This document shows, one piece after another, positions 8,699-16,741 of a stretch of 64,000 bases of DNA. Origin of the DNA: Clostridia bacterium (GTDB lineage Bacteria; Bacillota; Clostridia; Oscillospirales; CAG-272); the NCBI GenBank assembly GCA_017504625.1, contig JAFVQU010000020.1, forward strand, positions 62,001 through 126,000. Direction: 5' to 3'. Position 1 is the first letter of the stretch, and each line of letters starts with the position of its first letter. The position numbers and the translations under genes are program-made. Under the pieces are notes generated by a model, which saw only the letters and a list, made by a program, of their open reading frames with translations, was not told where the DNA came from and searched no databases.

Positions 8699-10213
8699 AT
8701 GAAAAAAATTATCGCAGTAGCATTGTGCATCATAATGATGGTGTCCATGATGTCGTTTAATTTTGCAGTTTCTGCCGAGGAATACGGACTTATGTCCGAG
8801 GTTTACGTTTCTGCTTCCGGCGCGGCTAACGCTTCCGGACTTGCAGATGATCCTTGCACCCTTGAAAGAGCATTTGCTCTTGTAAAGGACGGCGGTACGA
8901 TACATGTTGACGGTACGGTTGTTGTTTCCGAGAGCTTTAGATTTACCAAGGCTGTAACCATTCTCGGCGACAATAAGAGCAGTGACGTTCTTGACCTTAG
9001 CGCTATGCCCGAGGCAATCGGCCTTGGAGGCGACACAACGTTTGACAACGTAACTCTTAAGTTCAGCAGTCATTCCGTATATGCTAACGCTTATGCGCTT
9101 ACCGTAGGTGCAAACTGTGCAACTGAGGGTACTGTGTCGGTATACGGTGCCGGCAACGGCGGATCGGTTAACCGCAACACAAGCGTTACACTTCTTTCCG
9201 GAAGCTATTACCAGGTATACGGTGGCGGTAATCTTTGCGTTGTTGACGGTAACACCAGCGTTATCATAGGCGGCACTGCAGATGTAATCAACGTTCACGG
9301 TGGCGGATACGGTAACAGAGTGAACGGCAGCACTTACGTATGGGTTGGCGACAACGCTAACGGCAAGTGCAACGTAGCTGATCACAGCGGCAGCTACTAT
9401 ATCATCGGCGGCGCGTATAGCGGAATCGTTGAGGGAAGCACCACAGTTGTCTTTACCGGCAATGCAAAGGCAAACTATATTGTTGGCGGTATGGACGGAG
9501 CAGACCAGTATATCGGTGAGGGATCTAATCTATACATCACCGGCGGTAAGGCTATGAGTGCATACGGCGGTAGCAACTCTAAGGACCAGATGAGTGACGT
9601 TAATGTCGTTATGACCGGCGGTGAGCTTGAGCAGCTTATGGGTGCAGGAAGTGGTAGATCGGGTGTAGACGTAGGTCTTACCGGAAACGTTGCTATCAAG
9701 CTTCTTGGCGGTACTATCACTCGCCGTGTATTCGGAGGATGCTATAATGAGTACTCTTTGGGTGGCGGTTGGACTACCAGAGGATACGTTTCCGGAACTA
9801 TAACACTCGTTATAGGCGATGAGGCTAATATCACTTTCACATATAGCGACGGACTTTCCAGTGACCATGCACTTTCTGCACAGAGCAGACGCTCGGGCGT
9901 GGCAGATGATGAAAACGGTATTGTTATTTTCACAAGCAATGTTGCTAAGAATAATAACACACTCAAGACAGGTACTGTTGCAGGTGGAAATGCTTGCAAA
10001 TCTCAGTCTGTAGATGCAAACGTAATTCCTGCAGGTGACGCAAACCTTGACGGTGAGGTTTCCAATGCAGACGTTCTTGCAATTATGCAGTATATCTACA
10101 TCCCTGAAAAGTATCCTCTTCTTGTGGAGTCGATTGCTGATGTCGATGGAGAGTCGGGAATAACCAGCGTAGACCTTCTTGTTATATACCAGAATATCTA
10201 CAACGCTAATTGA
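8699..10213 (+). CDS. Secreted Gly-rich beta-helix-like protein with C-terminal dockerin
   Basis: 504 residues. Residues 1-27 are a Sec signal peptide (MKKIIAVALCIIMMVSMM, cleavage after VSA). Residues 30-440 are rich in Gly, Val, Thr and Asn, with recurring strand-turn units (GSTYVWVGDN, VHGGGYGN, VVMTGGELEQLMGAGSG), as in right-handed parallel beta-helices; no catalytic triad or lyase motif is recognisable. The last 60 residues are a type I dockerin with two calcium loops (GDANLDGEVSNADVLAIMQY, then ADVDGESGITSVDLLVIYQN). The dockerin would attach it to a cohesin-bearing scaffoldin or cell-surface partner. No cohesin is in the window. AAGGAG lies 8 bp before ATG 8699. It appears monocistronic. 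Confidence 0.88.
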   Translation: MKKIIAVALCIIMMVSMMSFNFAVSAEEYGLMSEVYVSASGAANASGLADDPCTLERAFALVKDGGTIHVDGTVVVSESFRFTKAVTILGDNKSSDVLDLSAMPEAIGLGGDTTFDNVTLKFSSHSVYANAYALTVGANCATEGTVSVYGAGNGGSVNRNTSVTLLSGSYYQVYGGGNLCVVDGNTSVIIGGTADVINVHGGGYGNRVNGSTYVWVGDNANGKCNVADHSGSYYIIGGAYSGIVEGSTTVVFTGNAKANYIVGGMDGADQYIGEGSNLYITGGKAMSAYGGSNSKDQMSDVNVVMTGGELEQLMGAGSGRSGVDVGLTGNVAIKLLGGTITRRVFGGCYNEYSLGGGWTTRGYVSGTITLVIGDEANITFTYSDGLSSDHALSAQSRRSGVADDENGIVIFTSNVAKNNNTLKTGTVAGGNACKSQSVDANVIPAGDANLDGEVSNADVLAIMQYIYIPEKYPLLVESIADVDGESGITSVDLLVIYQNIYNAN

Positions 10214-10248
10214 TCGTCTTTACAACGATTGTAAGAAAAAATAAACGA

Positions 10249-10280
10249 CGCAGACCGCATGCTTTTGCCGGCGGTCTGCG
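10249..10280 (+). terminator. Hairpin without T-tract after the dockerin gene
   Basis: Perfect 10-bp stem (CGCAGACCGC with GCGGTCTGCG) and a 12-nt loop. No T run follows (GTTACGATAAT), so intrinsic termination is uncertain; it may protect the 3' end. Confidence 0.4.
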
Positions 10281-10330
10281 GTTACGATAATAGAAAAGAC
10301 AAAAAAGTAAATACACGTTTGGAGTAATTT

Positions 10331-11047
10331 ATGTCAAAACCCGTTTATAAAAGAATTTTGGTGAAGATCTCGGGAGAGGCGCTTCAGAATGGTGATAAAT
10401 CGGAGATTCTTGATTTCGATTTTGTCGATAAGGTCGTTTCTTCAATAGATAAGTGCCTTAAGGCAGGAGTTGAGGTCGGCGTTATAGTTGGAGCAGGAAA
10501 TATATGGAGAGGTGCGAGAAAGGGAGTCGGTATGAACCGCGCCCGTGCTGACCATATGGGAATGCTTGCGACGGTCATCAACGCGCTTGCTCTTCAGGAT
10601 GCCTTCACAAGACAGGGAATAGACGCAAGAGTTCTTTCGTCTGTTGAGATGAACACCTTTGCTGACTTCTATACCCAGCGAGATGCCGACAGACTTTTGT
10701 CTGAGGGGAAGGTGGTCATATTCGGCGGTGGTCTCGGAGCCCCCTATTTCTCTACCGATACACCCGCAGTTGTCCGCGCCGCTGAGATCGGTGCCGACGT
10801 TGTGCTTATGGCAAAGAACGTTGACGGTCTTTATACTGCAGATCCAAAGAAGGATCCTGCCGCCAAGAGATACGACGACGTTACTTACGCGGAGATACTT
10901 GAAAAGGATCTCAAAGCGTTTGATCTTACCGCGGTAAGCTTCTGTAACGAAAATAACATCGATTGCTACGCTTTCGCTCTTTCCGATCCCGATAATATCT
11001 ATAACGCGGTTATGGGCACTACAACGGGAACAAAAATGCATAAATAA
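10331..11047 (+). CDS. pyrH: UMP kinase
   Basis: 238 residues, normal length. This hexameric cytoplasmic enzyme phosphorylates UMP to UDP and feeds nucleotide and peptidoglycan precursor synthesis. Amino-acid-kinase signatures: RILVKISGEAL (N-terminal phosphate loop), VGVIVGAGNIWRG, VVIFGGGLGAPYFSTDTPAV and the nucleotide-binding LMAKNVDGLYTADPKKDP. GGAGTAATTT precedes the ATG. It heads the pyrH-frr-uppS-cdsA-dxr-rseP-ispG-polC run. In most Firmicutes rpsB and tsf come just before pyrH; here they are absent and a dockerin gene sits there. Confidence 0.97.
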   Translation: MSKPVYKRILVKISGEALQNGDKSEILDFDFVDKVVSSIDKCLKAGVEVGVIVGAGNIWRGARKGVGMNRARADHMGMLATVINALALQDAFTRQGIDARVLSSVEMNTFADFYTQRDADRLLSEGKVVIFGGGLGAPYFSTDTPAVVRAAEIGADVVLMAKNVDGLYTADPKKDPAAKRYDDVTYAEILEKDLKAFDLTAVSFCNENNIDCYAFALSDPDNIYNAVMGTTTGTKMHK

Positions 11048-11073
11048 TCCCCACAAAGAAAGGAAATTGAATT

Positions 11074-11628
11074 ATGGGTTTCAATACTAAAGACACTGAA
11101 GCTAAGATGAGCAAAACCATCGCTTCCTACGAGCAGAATCTTGCAACTATCCGCGCAAGCCAGGCAAATCCCGCAGTGCTTGCACGCGTTACCTTTGATT
11201 ATTGGGGATCTCCTACAGAGATTACCTCTATGGCAGACGTAAGAGTATCTGACGCAAAGACTCTTACCATTACTCCTTACGACAAGACCACTCTCAAGGC
11301 TATTGAGAAGGCACTTCTTGCATCCGACATCGGAATTACTCCCAATAACGACGGTAGCGTTATCCGTCTTATCTTCCCCCAGCTTACCGAGGAAAGACGT
11401 AAGGAGCTTGCAAAGCAGGTTCAGAAGATGGGAGAGGAAGCAAAGGTTGCGGTAAGAAATATCCGCCGTACCGCTAACGATGAGATCAAGAAGCAGAAGA
11501 AGGACGGCATTCTCACCGAGGACGATGTTAAGGATGCTGAAAAGGCAGTTCAGGATATTACTGACAAGTACATCAAGAATATTGACGCTGTAAGCGCGGC
11601 TAAGGAAAAGGAGATCATGAAGGTCTGA
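11074..11628 (+). CDS. frr: Ribosome recycling factor
   Basis: 184 residues, the usual length. With EF-G it splits post-termination ribosomes. Family features are the N-terminal helix (MSKTIASYEQNLATIRASQA), VTFDYWGSPTEI, the central ITPYDKTTLKAIEKALLAS and RLIFPQLTEERRKELAKQV, then a long C-terminal helix. AAAGGAAA precedes the ATG. It follows pyrH by 26 bp. A perfect 15-bp hairpin separates it from uppS. Confidence 0.98.
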   Translation: MGFNTKDTEAKMSKTIASYEQNLATIRASQANPAVLARVTFDYWGSPTEITSMADVRVSDAKTLTITPYDKTTLKAIEKALLASDIGITPNNDGSVIRLIFPQLTEERRKELAKQVQKMGEEAKVAVRNIRRTANDEIKKQKKDGILTEDDVKDAEKAVQDITDKYIKNIDAVSAAKEKEIMKV

Positions 11629-11654
11629 TTTCCTTCACGGTCAATTTTATATTT

Positions 11655-11690
11655 CACTTAAAGCGGAAGATAAGACTTCCGCTTTAAGTG
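11655..11690 (+). terminator. Perfect 15-bp hairpin between frr and uppS
   Basis: CACTTAAAGCGGAAG at 11655-11669 pairs fully with 11676-11690 around a 6-nt loop. The following sequence (ACTTTGACAGTTTTTATT) has only an imperfect T run, so it may be a partial terminator or processing site that lowers downstream expression. Confidence 0.55.
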
Positions 11691-11725
11691 ACTTTGACAG
11701 TTTTTATTCTAAAAAAGAGGTATTT

Positions 11726-12445
11726 ATGGCAGTATCTAAAAGCATAAAAATAACCGTGGACAACCGTTTGCGCCACATTGCCTTTATCATGGACGGAAAC
11801 GGACGTTGGGCAAAAAAGAGAAACATGCCGAGAGAATACGGGCACAAAAAGGGTGCGCAGGTCTTTCACGATCTCTGCGAATACTGTAACGAGATCGGCA
11901 TCAAATATATGACAGTCTACGCTTTTTCTACTGAAAACTGGAAAAGACCGAAGACCGAGGTCGACGCTATTATGCGATTGCTTGAGGAATACCTTGACCG
12001 TGAGCTTCCCGATAACGTTAAGATTAGAGTGATAGGCGACGTAAACGCGCTTCCCGAAAAATTGATAAAAAAGATTCGCGACGTTGAAGAGAGAAGTAAA
12101 AATAACGAGTCGGTCGTCAATATTGCGATCAACTACGGCTCGCGTGCAGAGATTACCACCGCGTTTAATAAATTACTTGCTGAAGGCAGGAAAAACGTGA
12201 CCGAGGCGGATATAAACGCTGCGCTTTACACGGGAGATTGCCCCGATCCCGACCTTATCGTTCGTACGGGCGGAGATCTTAGAATTTCCAATTTCCTTTT
12301 GTGGCAGGCTGCTTATTCGGAGCTTTATTTTACCGATACGCTCTGGCCCGATATGACGCCCGAAAAGGTAGATGCCGCGATAGCGGATTTCTACTCGAGA
12401 AAACGCAGATTTGGCGGACTTGACAAAAATGAAAAGAAGGACTAA
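11726..12445 (+). CDS. uppS: Isoprenyl transferase (undecaprenyl diphosphate synthase)
   Basis: 239 residues. It condenses isopentenyl diphosphate with farnesyl diphosphate to make the C55 lipid carrier for cell-wall synthesis. Signatures: HIAFIMDGNGRWAKKR (with the catalytic Asp), GHKKGAQVF, YAFSTENWKRP, NIAINYGSRAEI and the C-terminal PDLIVRTGGDLRISNFLLWQ, followed by YSELYFTDTLWPD. AGAGG lies 5 bp before the ATG. The stop is 3 bp before cdsA, so the two are tightly coupled. Confidence 0.97.
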   Translation: MAVSKSIKITVDNRLRHIAFIMDGNGRWAKKRNMPREYGHKKGAQVFHDLCEYCNEIGIKYMTVYAFSTENWKRPKTEVDAIMRLLEEYLDRELPDNVKIRVIGDVNALPEKLIKKIRDVEERSKNNESVVNIAINYGSRAEITTAFNKLLAEGRKNVTEADINAALYTGDCPDPDLIVRTGGDLRISNFLLWQAAYSELYFTDTLWPDMTPEKVDAAIADFYSRKRRFGGLDKNEKKD

Positions 12446-12448
12446 GTT

Positions 12449-13306
12449 ATGTTAAAAAGAATTATTACGGCTTTGGTTGCGGTATGCGTGCTCATACCCG
12501 TGCTTATATTCAGTGATACGTGGGTTTTCCCCATAGGTGTCGCTCTTTGTGCCGCAATTGGAATATTTGAGATGCTCGGTTGTATAGGAGTGAGGAAAAA
12601 TCTCTTTTTGACGATCCCTCTTTGCCTTGTTGCTGTATTTATGCCCTTGTATGCAAGATATGTTGCACTTGGGAATAGCGGCTCTTACGAGCTTTTGAAG
12701 CTTGGTGCGGGAATAACCTTCGTTATGGCGCTTTATATACTCGGTGTTGCCGTGTTTGCAAACAAGAGCGTGAATATCACCGATGCGGGACTTTTGCTTG
12801 GCATATCCTTCTATATAATCGCGGCGTTTACCTCGCTTGTGTATCTTCACGATTATATTCCTTACGGAAACTATATTTATCTTCTTACCTTTATCTGCGC
12901 TTGGGTTACTGATATTTTTGCATATTTTACGGGAATGCTTCTCGGCAAGCATAAGCTTATCCCCGCTGTAAGCCCCAAGAAAACAGTTGAAGGAGCTATT
13001 GGCGGTCTTGTATTTTGCGTAATTTCAACCGTGCTTTTCGGCTTTGTTATCGAAAAATTCTTCAATACGCACGGAATTACGAGCGCAAATTACCTTGTGC
13101 TTATCGTAGCGGGAGTTTTCGCTTCAGTAGTATCTCAGACGGGCGACCTTATAATGTCGGTTATCAAAAGACACTACGGTATCAAGGATTACGGCAAGAT
13201 TTTCCCCGGACACGGAGGTGTGCTGGACAGATTTGACTCTGTTTTGGCGGTTTCCATGATCCTTGCGGTTATTTGCACTTATTTTGATCTTCTTACCTTT
13301 ATGTAA
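12449..13306 (+). CDS. cdsA: Phosphatidate cytidylyltransferase
   Basis: 285 residues with about eight membrane-spanning segments. It makes CDP-diacylglycerol from phosphatidic acid and CTP, the branch point for anionic phospholipids. The C-terminal signature is intact: WVTDIFAYFTGMLLGKHKL, SPKKTVEGAIGG, and SVIKRHYGIKDYGKIFPGHG followed by GVLDRFDS. The final A of its stop codon is the first base of the dxr ATG, indicating translational coupling. Confidence 0.96.
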   Translation: MLKRIITALVAVCVLIPVLIFSDTWVFPIGVALCAAIGIFEMLGCIGVRKNLFLTIPLCLVAVFMPLYARYVALGNSGSYELLKLGAGITFVMALYILGVAVFANKSVNITDAGLLLGISFYIIAAFTSLVYLHDYIPYGNYIYLLTFICAWVTDIFAYFTGMLLGKHKLIPAVSPKKTVEGAIGGLVFCVISTVLFGFVIEKFFNTHGITSANYLVLIVAGVFASVVSQTGDLIMSVIKRHYGIKDYGKIFPGHGGVLDRFDSVLAVSMILAVICTYFDLLTFM

Positions 13307-14496
13307 TGAATATGTTGAGTAAAAATATGACTAAAATGATGATACTCGGCTCTACCGGTTCTGTTGGTGAGCAGGCGGTCGACGTTGCCAAAATGATGGG
13401 CGTTAAGGTCGATGCTATAAGCGCGCACAGAAACGTAAAAAGAGCAGAGGAGCAGGCAAGATTTTTCGGTGTAAAGGCTTGCGCTATGAGTGACGCCGAT
13501 GCGGCAAACGATCTCAAGGTCAGACTTGCAGACACCGACATCAAGGTTTATAGCGGCACTGACGGCATATGTGAAATGGTAGCGGAGGTCGGTAGCGATA
13601 TACCCGAAGAATATATCGTTGAAAATTCAATAGTCGGCGAGGCAGGACTGTTGCCTACGCTTGCAACGATAAAATCAGGCAAGCGTTTAGCACTTGCAAA
13701 CAAAGAATCTCTCGTAGTTGGCGGTGATATAGTAATGTCGGCGGCAAAAGAAAGCGGCATGGAGATCTTACCCGTAGACAGTGAGCATTGTGCCATATTT
13801 GAGTGCCTTCGCGCAGGGAAAAAGAGCGAGATCAAGAGTCTTATCCTGACCGCTTCGGGAGGGCCATTCTACGGCAGAAATGCCGACGAGCTTCGCGACG
13901 TCACGGTTGAGAAAGCGCTCGCGCACCCTACGTGGAAGATGGGCCCCAAAATCACGGTAGATAGTGCAACCTTGATGAACAAGGGCTTTGAGGTTATTGA
14001 GGCAGTTCATCTTTTCGGTGTCAGACCCGAGCAGGTCAAGGTCGTTGTTCACAGAGAGAGTATAATTCACTCTGCGGTTGAATATATTGATAACAGCGTT
14101 ATCGCGCAGATGTCTGTTCCGGATATGCGTCATTGCGTTCAGTATGCACTGACCTATCCCGACAGAATGACTGCTGAAACTAAGCCGCTTGATCTTTTTG
14201 AGGTCGGCAAGCTAAGCTTCGCCGCGCCCGATATGGAAACCTTTGTTTTGCTTAAGAAGGCGTATGAGGCAATAGAAAAGGGCGGTGCGTTGCCCGCGGT
14301 GCTTAACGCCGCAAATGAGGAGGCGGTTGCCGCGTTCCTTGATGAAAAAATAGGATTTTATGATATTTTCACGGTCGTATCGGGTACACTTGATATGTAT
14401 TTATTTGCCGATAAGGCGTGCAACCTTGATGAAATTCTTGCTATCGCGCGCGAGGCAAGAATTACGGCAGGGGAGATAATTTCCCGTAGCCGATAA
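13306..14496 (+). CDS. dxr: 1-deoxy-D-xylulose 5-phosphate reductoisomerase
   Basis: 396 residues. This NADPH enzyme makes 2-C-methyl-D-erythritol 4-phosphate, the committed step of the MEP isoprenoid pathway. Features: Rossmann start MMILGSTGSVGEQAVDV, LANKESLVVGGDIV, PVDSEHCAIFECL (metal-ligand Asp and Glu), LTASGGPFYG, HPTWKMGPKITVDSATLMNK, and NAANEEAVAAFL near the C-terminus. The start overlapping the cdsA stop is used; in-frame ATGs at 13312 and 13327 are possible because no strong ribosome site is visible for any of them. With ispG downstream, two MEP steps are in one operon with uppS. Confidence 0.96.
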   Translation: MNMLSKNMTKMMILGSTGSVGEQAVDVAKMMGVKVDAISAHRNVKRAEEQARFFGVKACAMSDADAANDLKVRLADTDIKVYSGTDGICEMVAEVGSDIPEEYIVENSIVGEAGLLPTLATIKSGKRLALANKESLVVGGDIVMSAAKESGMEILPVDSEHCAIFECLRAGKKSEIKSLILTASGGPFYGRNADELRDVTVEKALAHPTWKMGPKITVDSATLMNKGFEVIEAVHLFGVRPEQVKVVVHRESIIHSAVEYIDNSVIAQMSVPDMRHCVQYALTYPDRMTAETKPLDLFEVGKLSFAAPDMETFVLLKKAYEAIEKGGALPAVLNAANEEAVAAFLDEKIGFYDIFTVVSGTLDMYLFADKACNLDEILAIAREARITAGEIISRSR

Positions 14497-14511
14497 GAAT
14501 TTGGAGAGTTT

Positions 14512-15633
14512 ATGAGTACCTTTTTGTATCTGCTTTTGACCTTGGTGTTACTCAGCGTAATGGTCGTTATACACGAGCTTGGGCATTTTCTTGTTGCCAA
14601 GCTTTTTAAGGTTACCATTCTCGAGTTTTCGGTCGGAATGGGCCCTGCAATCTTTACGACCAAAAAGAAGAAAAAGGTGGATATATCCGAGAGCGATAAC
14701 GATTCTCTGACCGAGCTTCCCGAAGAAGAGAAAACCTTAGTTCCTGAAAAGACTGTATTCAGTATCAGAGCTTTACCAATTGGCGGATATGTCAGTATGG
14801 CGGGCGAGGACGATGCGTCAAACGATGCCAATGCCTTTTGCAATAAGGCGGCTTGGCAGAGATTTCTTATTACCGTCGCAGGTCCTGTGATGAATATTTT
14901 GCTTGGTATCATTTGTATGTTCACGCTTGTCGGAATTCAGAGCGCGCAGGATGGATATCTCGCCTCAAACACGATATACGGATTTCAGGAAAGTGCTATT
15001 TCCGATAAGTGCGAGGAGCCTCTTATGGCGGGCGATACCGTTATTAAGGTCGACGGTGTAAGAGTTCACACGGGCAACGAGCTTGTCTACGAGATCATGA
15101 ACAACGGTTATGAGCCTATCGACCTCGTAGTAGTAAGAAACGGCGAGACGATCACGCTAAACGACGTAACCTTCCCGACCGAAAGCGAGAGCGGGGCAAC
15201 CTTTGGAAATTACGACTTTATAGTTTATTCCGAAAAAGCAACCTTTCCCGTGATACTCAAGCACGCGTTCTTCAGATCCTTCTCAACTGTTAAGGTCATA
15301 CTTGACAGCTTGAAAGACCTTTTAGGTGGAAGATACGGCGCAGAGGCGGTTTCGGGGCCTATCGGAATGGCTGACGCAGTCGGTACCGCGGCTAAAGCGG
15401 GCGCGACCTCGCTTTTGTACCTGTTCACTCTTATAACGATGAATTTGGGAGTTTTCAATCTTTTGCCTCTACCGGCGCTTGACGGAGGACGAATAATATT
15501 TATACTTATCGAGATGGTTTGCCGCCGTCCGATAAAGAGAGAGATCGAGCAGACGATAAATACCGTAGGACTTATGCTCCTTATGGGACTTATGTTGCTT
15601 GTCACAGTAAAGGACATTTTCAATTTGTTTTAA
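14512..15633 (+). CDS. rseP: Site-2 (RIP) zinc metalloprotease
   Basis: 373 residues. An intramembrane protease that cleaves membrane-bound anti-sigma factors or signal-peptide remnants. The first membrane helix carries the zinc motif HELGH (about residue 22). A charged insert at 50-85 (DISESDNDSLTELPEEEK) is longer than usual. A PDZ domain follows (AGDTVIKVDGVRVHTGNEL), and the last membrane region carries LLPLPALDGGR with the third metal ligand. GGAGAG precedes the ATG. Confidence 0.94.
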   Translation: MSTFLYLLLTLVLLSVMVVIHELGHFLVAKLFKVTILEFSVGMGPAIFTTKKKKKVDISESDNDSLTELPEEEKTLVPEKTVFSIRALPIGGYVSMAGEDDASNDANAFCNKAAWQRFLITVAGPVMNILLGIICMFTLVGIQSAQDGYLASNTIYGFQESAISDKCEEPLMAGDTVIKVDGVRVHTGNELVYEIMNNGYEPIDLVVVRNGETITLNDVTFPTESESGATFGNYDFIVYSEKATFPVILKHAFFRSFSTVKVILDSLKDLLGGRYGAEAVSGPIGMADAVGTAAKAGATSLLYLFTLITMNLGVFNLLPLPALDGGRIIFILIEMVCRRPIKREIEQTINTVGLMLLMGLMLLVTVKDIFNLF

Positions 15634-15645
15634 TTGAGGATAAAA

Positions 15646-16737
15646 ATGAATTACAATAAGATAAGACGAAAAACGAGAGAAATAAATATCGGCGGAGTAA
15701 AGATCGGTGGGGAAAATAAGATTGCTATTCAGTCGATGACGAATACCGATACCAAAAATTTTGAAGCCACTCTCGATCAGATAAAAAGACTTTCGTCGGC
15801 GGGCTGTGATATAGTAAGAATCACCGTGCCCGACGAGGAAGCGGCGGAAACTATCCGAAAGATAAAGGAAAGTGGAGTTCGCACGCCTATCGTTGCGGAT
15901 ATCCACTTTGATTACCGCGCCGCGCTTAAATCTGCCGAGTACGGAGTTGATAAGATAAGAATAAATCCCGGCAACATTGGCGATGAGGATAGAGTGCGCG
16001 CCGTAATAAATGCGTGTAAGGAGAGAAATATACCTATTCGCATTGGTGTTAACAGCGGCTCGGTAGAGAAGCATATACTGGAAAAATACGGCTCTCCTAC
16101 TCCCGAGGCACTATGTGAAAGCGCGCTTTTCCACGCGTCTATCCTTGAAAAATACGATTTTTACGACACCGCAATATCAATCAAATCATCAGACGTTTCG
16201 GGCATGATCGAGGCGAACAGACTTGTCGCCGAGCGTTGTGATTATCCTATCCACATCGGTGTGACTGAGGCGGGTAACGAGCGCCGCGGCGCGATAAAGA
16301 GCGCTATCGGTATAGGCTCGCTTCTTGCTGACGGTATAGGCGATACCTTGCGCGTGTCGCTCACCGCAGACCCCGTGCGCGAGATAGCGGCGGCAAAGGA
16401 TATTCTTTCCGCGCTTGAGATTGAGGGGCAGTGCGGTATGAATATTGTAAGCTGTCCGACCTGCGGCCGTACCAAGATAAACCTTATTGAGCTTTCCGAC
16501 CGCTTTGAAAATGCGATAGCCGAGGAGGGACTTTCCGACCTTCCTATCACGGTAGCTCTTATGGGATGCATTGTAAACGGACCCGGTGAAGCGCGCGAGG
16601 CCGATATAGGAATTGCGGGCGGCAAGGGTGAGGCGCTGCTCTTCAAGCACGGACAACCTGTCAGAAAAATAACTGAGAATGAGATCATTCCGACACTTAT
16701 TTCGGAGATTAAAAAAATAAAAGAAGAAAGAAAATAA
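15646..16737 (+). CDS. ispG: 4-hydroxy-3-methylbut-2-en-1-yl diphosphate synthase
   Basis: 363 residues. This 4Fe-4S enzyme carries out the penultimate MEP step. Features: KIAIQSMTNTDTKN, VRITVPDEEAAE, PIVADIHFDYRAAL, RINPGNIG, and the cluster cysteines in NIVSCPTCGRTK and ALMGCIVNGPGEA. ATG 15646 is chosen over a TTG at 15634 because GAGGA lies a few bases before it. It sits 12 bp after rseP and 4 bp before polC. Confidence 0.97.
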   Translation: MNYNKIRRKTREINIGGVKIGGENKIAIQSMTNTDTKNFEATLDQIKRLSSAGCDIVRITVPDEEAAETIRKIKESGVRTPIVADIHFDYRAALKSAEYGVDKIRINPGNIGDEDRVRAVINACKERNIPIRIGVNSGSVEKHILEKYGSPTPEALCESALFHASILEKYDFYDTAISIKSSDVSGMIEANRLVAERCDYPIHIGVTEAGNERRGAIKSAIGIGSLLADGIGDTLRVSLTADPVREIAAAKDILSALEIEGQCGMNIVSCPTCGRTKINLIELSDRFENAIAEEGLSDLPITVALMGCIVNGPGEAREADIGIAGGKGEALLFKHGQPVRKITENEIIPTLISEIKKIKEERK

Positions 16738-16741
16738 CGTA

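Noticed and set aside
11694..11720. TTGACA before uppS as a promoter -35 box
   Set aside because: No -10 hexamer lies 16-18 bp downstream, and the ribosome site of uppS occupies that place.
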